Notes under the pieces: model-generated
The model's input: only the letters and a program-made list of their open reading frames with translations
What the model was told of the DNA's origin: nothing
Database searches by the model: none
Position numbers and translations under genes: made by a program
Shown here: piece after piece, positions 50,901 through 59,805 of the stretch
Numbering within the stretch: the stretch's first letter is position 1
Layout of the letters: every line of letters starts with the position of its first letter
DNA from: Brachionus manjavacas
Taxonomy: Eukaryota; Rotifera; Eurotatoria; Ploima; Brachionidae
DNA: 64,000 nt
NCBI GenBank assembly: GCA_019054805.1
Contig: JAHQIY010000005.1
Span: forward strand, 3,331,501 to 3,395,500
Reading direction: 5' to 3'

Positions 50901-51711
50901 ATTTGATTGTTTGCGGAACTGAAGACTGTTCCGAAATCTGGATTTGGGACATCGAAAACAAAGTTCTAAAAAAACGCATAAACAACAATCATGATGACAG
51001 CATTATTACTGCTGCTTGGATGCCTGATGGACAGGCTTTTGTTTGTGGTGGAACCAAGGGTCACTTTTACTTATGCGTATTTAATTTTTTTTTCTCTTGT
51101 TAATAAATTTCTAAAACTTTTAACTTAGGATATCGATGGAACCATAAAGGAGACATGGGAAGGAGTAAGAGTGCGTTGTCTTCAAACTCTACCCGATGGT
51201 CAAGTATTATGTGCCGACACTTTGAAACGAATTCGATCTTACAACTTCAAAGAATTAACAGATTCAAATTTGTAATTAATAGAAAATATCTAATTAACAC
51301 TTAAAAAATAATTTTAAAATAAAATTCAGGATTCAAGAAGATTTCCAAATAGTCTCCTTCACATTAAATAATGCAGGAACACAACTGTTAGTAAGCGCAG
51401 CAGCTCAAGGGATTCATTTATGGGATGTAAAAGATAAAATGTTGATAAGACGTTTTCAGGGCTCGATCCAAAATACATACATGAATTATGCAACTTTTGG
51501 TGGTGCTGATGAAATATACATTGCAAGTGGAAGCGAAGACAATAAAGTTTATGTATGGAATATTAAAAAAGAACATCCCATAGCCGTTTTGGAAGGTCAC
51601 ACACGGAATGTAACTTGTGTTACATGGAATCCCGAATTACCTGGAATGATAGTTAGCGCATCGGATGATGGAACTATCAGGGTTTGGGGACCAAGTAATA
51701 TTTGTCTTTAA
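47968..51711 (+). CDS. WDR26: WDR26 homologue, GID/CTLH E3 ligase subunit (start unresolved)
   Basis: Scaffold and substrate-side subunit of the CTLH/GID ubiquitin ligase. Seen: Ser/Asn-rich N-terminal part with a basic '[11 protein letters not shown]' (nuclear-signal-like); LisH '[20 protein letters not shown]' with '[12 protein letters not shown]'; CTLH '[12 protein letters not shown]' joined to '[18 protein letters not shown]' (exon near 48597) and '[20 protein letters not shown]' (50131-50267, after a 1.5-kb intron); then WD40 repeats from 50.7 kb ('[20 protein letters not shown]', '[16 protein letters not shown]', '[12 protein letters not shown]') and stop at 51709-51711. Order and spacing match human WDR26. 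The frame is open upstream to an AG at 47966-47967 with no ATG; the first in-frame ATG is at 48201, after the basic motif, so the true start is probably in an unseen upstream exon. The 3' end lacks the human acidic tail. Confidence 0.9.
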
Positions 51712-53288
51712 AAGAATTCTGTGAATTATTAAATAAAAAAAAATAGAAAACAAATTTTCCCTTGATTCCAACGGGTTTCAATCAGAGCCAGAATGTTTGA
51801 ATGGATTTTCTAGCACCAGAACTGACCGAAGCACACCTGTTTAGTTACCATTTATTTTTATCATAGATTTTTTGGCTTTCGAAGCGCTTGGAAATATTTT
51901 CATTTTATTTTCATTCGACATTAATTGTTATTTTTCTTAATTTTTACGTTTCGGGTTTTGGGAACCTTGAAAGCCTAGTTAATCATTATGCTTTGTGTTA
52001 CAGGTTACATTTTTTAAATTTTATTTGTTTTTAATTTTGTATTCAAGATAATAATGGATGAAGCTGTGTGAAGACAAGTTTCTTTGAAAGGATTTTTTTT
52101 TAATTAAATTTAATTACTTTTTTTAAATTAAATTTTGGAAGATATTTTGATTATTTGAAAACATTTGTAAATCTAAAAAATACACTATTTATTGTAAATA
52201 AAATATTTATAAAAATAAAATACTGAAACTAAAATTTAAAATTTAAAAATCTTCAATCTTTTCTTTTTTAGTTAAATTATTCCAAAACTTATAAATTAAA
52301 TTTTAATAATTATACTAAAAATACACTACGGCCTGTTTATCGATAAGCGAACTCATTAATCACTAGCTAAGGTAATTGTTACTGTTTAATTTAACTTTTT
52401 TTCCCGTCAAAATCATCAAGTTTCTTCTATATTTTCTGACTTCGTTAGGAGAACATAATGAGTTGATTTTTTCCATTTATTTACAATTCTGGTTATTAGA
52501 AAGCGATCACGAACACTTCTTCTTTAAAATTTATTTATGATTCGGATTTCATAGTCTCTAATATTATTAGCTTGACCATCAATTGATAAGATATTTTTAT
52601 CTAGCTTGGTAGCTCTTTTTTGAACTTTTTAACTTTTATCTTCCTTGGCTACCCGAGACCAAGTATAGATGGAATATTGCAAATGTGGTCTGATAAATTC
52701 TTCATACTATAACTTAAAAGTATTAGCTGACTAGTTTTTAAATTCTTTGGTCAGCTGACCATCGCAAATAGATCTAATACTTCCCGCAAATCACTAATAA
52801 ATATTACAAATATTCCATTCGGACCATTGTAAATCATCTGTCGGATATTGAATCATCCATCACTACACTTTTTTTCCTTTCAATTATTTGAATTTCAATC
52901 TTTGATTCAAGTAAAGATTGAAAATATTTTTTTTTTCTTTAAGCATCTTAATAAACTGGTCGGCAATGTGAATTTTAGAACAAAAAAAAACGACATATAT
53001 TAAAAATACGTGAATGACTTAAATGATTTTTCGGTTTTATTTTGTTTTTTTTTGTTAAAAAAATTCACGATTTCAATAAGTCTGCAAATAGAAAAATAAT
53101 AAGAAATTCTCATAAAACTTTATTTGAAAGAAATAAGAGGCCCTTAAAAATATTTGATTGACTAATACAAACCAATTAATTTAAATAAGTCGAAAAAAAT
53201 ATCTAAAAATTTATAAAAAAAATTTGAAAGCTTTTAGTTCAGGAAGGGCAAAAATTAATTGAAAAAAAAAACTTAAAAACAAATTTCA
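51712..53288. other. Convergent intergenic region, WDR26 / ATG14
   Basis: 1.6 kb between the 3' ends of WDR26 (+) and ATG14 (-). The first 300-400 bp is likely WDR26 3' UTR, including a somewhat GC-richer part at 51765-51845. A LINE relic occupies about 52390-52745. The remainder is AT-rich with nothing I can support. Confidence 0.5.
52390..52745 (-). mobile_element. LINE relic: reverse-transcriptase C-terminal part
   Basis: The minus strand reads 'YEEFIRPHLQYSIYTWSRV' then 'AKEDKS', stop, 'KVQKRATKLDKNILSIDGQ', and further 'RRSVRDRFLITRIVNKWKK' with 'STHYVLLTKSEN'. This is the standard order of CR1/Jockey-like LINE ends (VRPhLEY...W.P, LEkVQrRATkl, RFF..RVVN.WN). It contains several stops and is not active. 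The 3' tail is not clear in this copy. Confidence 0.7.
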
Positions 53289-55464
53289 TTAATTTTGCTT
53301 AGTGTTTCCCTTGTAGAAAATTTGAAACACTGACGATATTAGAGACATAGAGACATTTTTCGAAGAAGCCGAATTTAACGAGTCATCCGATGGTATTTCA
53401 TCACTTTGCGGCACAGTTTCCCAATCTTCATTTTCTTTCGGGAATAACATATTCGGGATCGATTCTTCCATTGAATTATCATCATCTGCTTCAGCGAACA
53501 TCTCATTCATCATCAAAATCAAATGATCTGGAAACACAACCGGATGCTTTTCTCTAAGTCTAATACGCAATTTTTGAAAATAGTCCAAGAAGTGGTGCAA
53601 ATTTTCTAAAGTTTGTTTGGGCAGTAAATTACTAATTGGAATATGCTGGTGAATGCACATATAAACAATATTGGTATTTAATTTGGCGATAGCATTTTGA
53701 AATTGATCAATGGTCATCGACTGATTGCAAAATTTGCTATGAGGTAGATTGTAAGGAAGAAGAATGTTAAAATAAAAAGCGATTAAATTTACAAATTGAA
53801 CTGTGTGCGTCAAACCGGATATAATAGTAGATCTATTCGAACTGTCTAATATTGGACTTGTAGTGGAACTATTAATGGCTATAGACGAGGTTCCAAGGCG
53901 CGGATAAGAGTTTCTAGTCTCCATGTTCTCGGTTTCATATTCTTTAATTCTGTCCTCATTCTTGAGCCATTCTTTCACGGAGCTAATGTATTCGCCATCT
54001 GTGGGAAGAGTAGAATTTAATATACGATAAATGACATGGTCGTTTGCGAATATCCATCGGCCGTTCACATAAACTGTTTGACGTGCATCTTTTAAAGCTG
54101 TTAGAGTACTTTTCTGTGTCATGTCTTCTTCTCTTTTCAAAGAAAATACCAATTATTCATTGTAAAAAATAATTAAAAAATATTTCCTACTTTTGTTTTA
54201 TTTCATTAATATCGAAAATTTCTTTATTCAACTGATAAACGCGTTTTTTTTGGCATTCTATCAGAAGTAATTTTATTTCATTCAATTCTTTGGTTTTTTC
54301 AGTGGTCATATTTTCCAATTTTTTTTTAATTTCTTTGCATTTTTTTATTTTTTCCGAACATAAAGAAATATCTTTTTTCCTTTCTAAAATTTGTTCATTC
54401 GAAGCATCTACTTCGCATTTACCTAAAATTAATTTTTGGTTTTAATTTTTTTAAAATCAACAATCTAAAATAATATACATTTTGTGACATTCAGCTTCTG
54501 TTTAATGAGTTGCTCTTTAACCGAGTTTATGTTTTTTCTTTTCTCGTGAATTGATGTAATCTTAGTAAAAAAAAAATTGTAAAATTAATTAAAAATTTTT
54601 TTTTTTCTAAAAATTTTCAAAAAATGTGAATTTTGGTACAAAAAGCTCTTTTAAGTAGATTCATTCAATAAATTCAGTTTGTGAAAATATCCTACAAAGT
54701 AATTTTTATGGAACAAAATGAATAAAAAATTTTACGATTTTTTTCTGTATAATTTTTAAATATTTTAAATAATCATTATTTTTCTAATCAAATTATCTAT
54801 TTTTTAAAGCTGAAAAAAGAATTTACTTGACGATTTTTGTAACTAAAAGCCAAAATTTATTGTCATATTAATTTTTAACTTAAAATAAAGTGTCCATTCA
54901 ATTTTAATTTTATGCAAATCAGATTGAATTTGTATAATTAAAATGTCTTTTGAATTCCTATGAAATTTTCGTACTTAAATAATTAAAATTAATAAAAATT
55001 TGCTACTTTTCTTGATCCTAAAAGAACAAAATTTTGTCAAAATTCCAAAATCTGAAAAAATCTCTTTTTTCTTAAATATTAAGATCTTTTAATTATATGG
55101 CATTGAATTTTTTCCAAAAAAGGCCAAAATGAATACTTCAGACGCAAATTAATTACATTTTACGTTCCAAAGTCATTTATTGGAAATTAATAATTAATTA
55201 AGAGCCGAAATTTTACCAGTTCATTTTTGTAGAATACAGTTCTATAATTTTCTTTGAAATTTGTGATCAAATTATTATTTAACTCTTTCAGACGCTGTAA
55301 ATGAACTTTCTTGTCGTTGATTCTAGATTAAAAATAATTAAAAAAAAAATCTCAAAAGCAAAGACTTACACTTGATATGCATTTTGGCTAATGAGAAAAT
55401 TGAATTTTTTCGGATTTGATAATTCTTGCGGCGGTAATTCGTTAAGCTCGTCTTGAAATGTCAT
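53289..55464 (-). CDS. ATG14: ATG14 (Barkor), autophagy PI3-kinase complex I subunit (5 exons)
   Basis: Subunit that directs the VPS34-VPS15-Beclin 1 complex to autophagosome formation sites. Exons on the minus strand: 55370-55464, 55217-55322, 54479-54560, 54191-54422, 53289-54132; phases agree, 452 aa (human 492). Start 'MTFQDELNELPPQEL'. Exons 2-4 form a long coiled coil ('KKVHLQRLKELNNNLI', 'EKRKNINSVKEQLIKQK', 'EKIKKCKEIKKKLENM'). The last exon has 'LKDARQTVYVNGRWIFAND', matching 'LAEARRTTYLSGRWVCDDH' in human, then 'AFYFNILLPYNLPHSKF', 'LNTNIVYMCIHQHI', 'DWETVPQSDEIPSD' and a C-terminal 'SLISSVFQIFYKGN' that fits the membrane-binding BATS helix. The N-terminal Cys repeats of vertebrate ATG14 are absent from this start. 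One 656-nt intron, the rest short. UVRAG was considered; the RGRW-like and BATS motifs favour ATG14. Confidence 0.88.
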
Positions 55465-56820
55465 TTGAAAATTTGAAAAAGGCTATTTTAATTCATATCT
55501 ATCATGAAAACATTAAAAAATAAAACTGCGCATTTAAATTTATACAAAATGAATTCTCTGCCATACTTTCTTTTATCAACATCTTAAGTGGATCTAAGCT
55601 AGTTGAAAAGAAGAAATCCTTATAGTTAATTGTCTTTTAAAATTCCATATTTTAGCTAGCCTAGCTTTGAAATTAAAAAAAGAATAATTTTTTTTTTCAT
55701 AGAAAAAATCGCATAATTTGAATTTTTCATAGAGAAACTAAATATAAAATTGCAAATTATTTTTCATCTGAATTTTATTTAAATTATACGAAAAAATCTG
55801 ACATAAATATTGACTTGAAATTTCTGCGCCTTTAATTTTTCTCCTAAAGCAACACTGTATACATTTAGGGAAAAGCATCACAACAAATCTAACAATATTT
55901 TTACCATTTGACTTAAAATCTTCTCAAAAATTCAGAACTAAAGTAAACTTTTATTAATCAGCAAAATTAAGTAGTCCTTTTTTTTTTAAAATTATTTGGT
56001 CAATCAAACTCAAAGCGAGTTTCATATAAAATCGATACCTTTATAAATCATTTAAATAGAATTTTAAGAAGAATTTTAAGTAAAATAAATCGTTTAAGAT
56101 CAAAAAACTCGTTTATGATTTAATTAAAAAAAATTTAAGTGGCCATATTTTTTATGATTGAAATTTTTGTTTTTAAATATGATTAAAAGTTATTTCAATC
56201 GCTTAATATTCAAATATTCTTTGATGAAAAAAATGCTTATATTTAAATTTTTTCAAATAAAACATTTCTCTGATTTATAAACAATAATAATAATATTAAT
56301 AATAATAATATACAACAAGCTAGCAAGCTAGAATTGCGAAGATGGGAAACAGTAGGATCTCATCTATAGTAACTGTGGTATGTACACTTAATCAAAAATT
56401 CATTATATAAGTATATAATTTATTAAAAGAAGATAATGATGTTTGAAAAGGAAGAAGAGTGTCGTGGAGAACTGGTTGGCTTTTGGTAATTTGGTTCGAT
56501 GTTGAGAGGTATGGGGAACTCGGGTCTGATGCTCCAGTCGGCTAGGGTGATAGCATGTTCTGTGTTTAGAGCACAGTCACTTCCCTAGCTCTGCCTATAT
56601 CTTACTGTAGATTGTTATTCGTATGGTCACCAAACCAATATTTTAATTAATATTTAAGTTTTTCAAGATTTATTTTAAAAAAAGGTAATTTTTGAAAATA
56701 AATTTTTATTTATATTTTACTGTAATTGATAAATAAATATTTTTTTAAATATCATTAATTATTAATATATTATTATCAAAAAAAATTAAAAGTCTAAATA
56801 TTTAAATGACTAGTATTTTG
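55465..56820. other. Intergenic region upstream of ATG14
   Basis: 1.36 kb. AT-rich, no supported gene. The ATG14 promoter must be in its left part. At 56283-56635 there is a LINE-like 3' end on the minus strand (listed separately). Confidence 0.45.
56283..56635 (-). mobile_element. LINE-like 3' end with AAT/TAA tail
   Basis: Plus-strand 56283-56311 is an ATA-repeat, the reverse complement of a TAT/ATT tail. Next to it on the minus strand come 'CTAGCTTGCTAGCTTG' and 'ACTATAGATGAGATCC', which resemble 'CTACCATAGATGTCC' in the 15.4-kb copy. Further upstream on the minus strand a GC-richer stretch reads 'LADWSIRPEFPIPLNIEPN' and 'YQKPTSSPRHSSSFSN' before a stop, possibly the last part of a LINE open reading frame. 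Family membership is inferred from the tail and the closing words only. Confidence 0.4.
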
Positions 56821-57514
56821 TTAGATAAGTTTAACATCATTTATTATACTTTTTTGATTAGAAGGAATTTGGACAATTGAGTTATTTGAATATAAAAACA
56901 AAAAATTACTAAGATTGACTGTGTTTATTGATAGATAAAGTATTGTCACGCTTGAAACAATAATTTTGAACAAAAAATCGGCATTTTTTAGAATCAATTC
57001 GAAATTGTCATTTGAAACGGGAAAACCAATTAAGTCTGCAGTCAATTAGACAAAATAAGTAAGATCATGAATCAAAAAACTAAAAATGAATGCAAAAATA
57101 AAAGAGGCAAACGGACCTTGTTGTTGTTATCAATTTTTTCAAAATCGAGATTTTCTTTTAAAGTAAAATTTAAAAATAAATTTCAACAATTTTAAAAAAT
57201 ATTTATTAGTAGGCAAAAAAAATTAAAATTACGTTTTTTAAAATGTTAGTCATTCTTTATTTTAGATGAAATAAAACAATAGTTAAACATTTATCGCAAA
57301 ACTTAAAAATATATAATGAAAAAATAAATTTTTAAAATTATTTTTTAATAATTTTTTTTTATCAGATGTAAGATAATCGCATTCTTCAATATAGCGAATG
57401 ATTTCTAGACGTTTTAAAATTTTAAAATCGATCAAACTCTAAAAAATATTGTAAAAGTGAAAACAAACAAACTATTAGTAATTTTGTGATTAATTAAAGA
57501 GCAATTATTACCAT
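56821..57514 (-). CDS. Candidate small spliced gene A (131 aa, unrecognised)
   Basis: Built by eye from splice-like sites on the minus strand: ATG alone at 57512-57514 before a GT; 57303-57438 ('SLIDFKILKRLEIIRYIEEC'); 57113-57154; 56821-57035 ('LIGFPVSNDNFELILKNADF', then hydrophobic 'LFKIIVSSVTILYLSI', ending 'SIINDVKLI'). The last acceptor is a good 'CTGCAG'. All four pieces join in phase, 132 codons with stop. One membrane-like segment at about residues 86-105. I do not recognise it. The donor of the third piece (GTTTGC) and the one-codon first exon are weak points. It could equally be a decayed gene. Confidence 0.35.
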
Positions 57515-57675
57515 TTTGGCAATCTAATAGTGAATTTTATATCTAAAAAGATAACTAAGAAATTTTATGATTCATAATTAACGTAATAACCCGAATTGAG
57601 TGACATGTCTTTAAAAAAGAGTGCTCTATTATAGTGACACGCTGTTATAACATGTATAAGATTCGCAAAATAACG

Positions 57676-58019
57676 TTAATTAAATTTAAATTTGAAATTA
57701 TTTGATGTGAAAAAGTTGTTTTTTATAAATCTAAAAATTAGATTATTCTTAGTTAAATTTAAAAATTTTGCATAATTTTTGTCTGAGTATTTATTGAAGT
57801 ATGAAGATTCGAATTTTTGTCTCATTAAATTTTTCGTTAATAAAGTATTTAAGGGTAGATTTTTATATTTTTTTATTAGGAATCTACTAATTTTCAAAAT
57901 TTTTCATTTTTAAATCGGCAAACAAAATAAATTCCTTTTCATGAATTTTTCATAAAATATTTCAACACATTTTTTAAAGAAGAATTTAATACAAACATTT
58001 ACCTATCAAATAAATCCAT
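57676..58019 (-). CDS. Candidate small spliced gene B (75 aa, unrecognised)
   Basis: ATG at 58017-58019 in good context (AAAAAATGG); first exon 58003-58019 ('MDLFD' plus two bases) before GTAAAT; 116-nt intron; second exon 57676-57886 giving 'SRFLIKKYKNLPLNTLL', 'MRQKFESSYFNKYSDKNYAK' and a basic Asn/Lys/Phe-rich end. Phase is consistent. The acceptor is TTAG. 58 bp of the second exon recurs exactly at 58488-58545 in a place where this frame is closed. Composition is that of AT-rich DNA, so the frame could be chance. Further possible minus-strand exons at 58030-58075 and 58160-58200 ('YAKRLCDYFKKE', donor GTATGT) may belong to a different gene. Confidence 0.28.
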
Positions 58020-58545
58020 TTTTTTTAATTTACAGTAGTGTCTACTTGACCAACATACTATCATAACTTTTTAAAACACTAAGCAAATTTTCAGAATACC
58101 TATTTTTCATTCCAGCATACTTTACTTATTAGTACATTATTATTTCAAAAAGGCAGTTTTTAACATACCTTCCTTTTTGAAATAATCACAAAGTCGTTTA
58201 GCATACTGGATTTTTGAAATAAATAAAACAGTTTACATAAAAAATAAATTTAATTCAATTTAAGTAAATGTTTAAAAAAATTTAATTTGAATTTTTTACC
58301 AATGCACTCTCTCATTTTTTCAGACCACTAAGTTTGGGTTTGTTCACAAAATTATTAGACTCGTGCAATTATCTTATTATCAACAAATTACCACCATACA
58401 TTTTACTTAAAAAAAACTTTTTTTTATCAATTTGATATTGCGAATTTAGATGAATTTTAATCTTGTCTCTACCTTTAAAAAGGAAGGAAAAATTTTGCAT
58501 AATTTTTGTCTGAGTATTTATTGAAGTATGAAGATTCGAATTTTT
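57761..58545. repeat. Exact 58-bp direct repeat (57761-57818 and 58488-58545)
   Basis: The two 58-bp strings are identical (they begin 'AAAAATTTTGCATAATTTTT' and end 'GATTCGAATTTTT'), same orientation, 727 bp apart; flanks on both sides differ at once. Identity over 58 bp in AT-rich non-conserved DNA implies a recent duplication or insertion. One copy lies in the second exon of candidate gene B. The sequence between contains the short inverted repeat at about 58145-58189. Confidence 0.9.
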
Positions 58546-59805
58546 ATCTTGTTCAAAAAATTTCCATTTCGAATGCTTTTTGGCTAATTGTTTGCACTTG
58601 CTACCGTGTAATATGATACTCCCTCCTACATTATACACCGAGAGGCCTTCAAAAAACTAAATCTACTAATGTTCACGAAATTCAAAACTTTAGTGCTATC
58701 TGAATTTCACATTTTTGACTCAAAATTCGTAATCTACGACCTCAAAAACCCCTAAAAAAAAATTTTTTTGAAGGGGGCAAAAAAAAATTTTTTACGCCCA
58801 GGGTTCCAAAGATAGCAAACCCTTTAAAAAGTTGTTGTTCTTTAAGACTCAAAATCTCAAAGATAAAACTTAAACATACTAAAAAAGTATATATATTCTG
58901 AAAGAGCATAAAATTCTCTACATGCTATTGTAATTTAGAAGAAAAAAAAAAGGTGTGGCGGTTTTTGTTGGCTAAAAAAAGGAAAAAAATGTGTTTTTTC
59001 TGGTTTAAATCGTATCTCCTTCGAGAGATCAATTATGACCCGATTTTTTTTTCTTAAATCTAGACAAAATTCTGAACAATTCTATGATTTTACTTTTTTA
59101 TTTTATTGCTTTATTTTTCTTAGATTACGTAGATTACGAATTTTAAGTCAAAAATGTGAAATTCAAATTCATATTTGGGATAATTGTTTCAGCACACTCT
59201 TAAAATTCAATAAATACACTTATTAATAAATAGCATCTCTAAATCGCATTCAAAGACATTTTTTTAGAATGAAAAACAAACTTTTTCAAAGTCTATTGTA
59301 TTTCTAAATTTGTAACCTTTATCAGGCAAAATTGGCTAAAAGGGAAAAGTTTGCCAAAACAATTATTTCACGCATGGGACTGGCATTTATCAGTGCGAAA
59401 ATCTTGATGAATACCTTGGAGCCTGTCAAATCAAGATTTTTACTGGAATATGAAGCTGCAAAATCATTCAAAGGATTAGTTTTGTAGCCATCTCCATGAA
59501 TTGAACGAGATAAAGATGATTACATATGCGCTGCACGGCTACACAATTGGAGAAAGCTTTCTAGGATTCCAATAAAATTTAAGTGCCAAATTTTACAAAT
59601 TAATGAGATTTAAGAAATTGATTGAAACAGGTAATTATTTAAATTGGAATTTAAAAAAAAATTAAAGACAAATTTAGTATCATTTTTAAAGATTTCTTAT
59701 GCATTATTTCAAAATAATTTTATAAAATTTTAGAATTAATGTTCAGATTAAAATTTGAACAATAAAATAGAAAATTTTATATTAAGGTATCAAATAGACC
59801 ACAAT
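58546..59805. other. Region upstream of DPP8/9
   Basis: Holds the inverted repeat pair at 58702-59164 and a coding-like, GC-richer island at about 59326-59610. The island reads on the plus strand 'KLAKREKFAKTIISRMGLAF', 'ILMNTLEPVKSRFLLEYEAA' to a stop at about 59487, then in another frame 'DDYICAARLHNWRKLSRIPI'. I do not recognise it. It may be a decayed gene or transposon piece, or an upstream exon of DPP8/9 that I cannot connect. Confidence 0.35.
58702..59164. repeat. 37-bp inverted repeat pair (58702-58738 and 59128-59164)
   Basis: The arms are reverse complements at 36 of 37 positions; the left arm begins 'GAATTTCACATTTTTGACT' and ends 'CGTAATCTACG'. Spacer 389 bp, with several short poly-A/poly-T runs and no coding frame. 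The layout suits a non-autonomous DNA transposon with terminal or subterminal inverted repeats, or a recent inverted duplication. Target-site duplication was not identified. Confidence 0.8.

Noticed and set aside
53289-55464. UVRAG as an alternative identity for the ATG14 gene
   Set aside because: No C2 domain is present, and the GRW block, 'DWE..P' region and BATS-like C-terminal helix agree with ATG14.
59755-59805. Upstream TTG-led extension of DPP8/9
   Set aside because: No ATG and a stop just before it; the ATG at 59806 is the first usable start in this exon.
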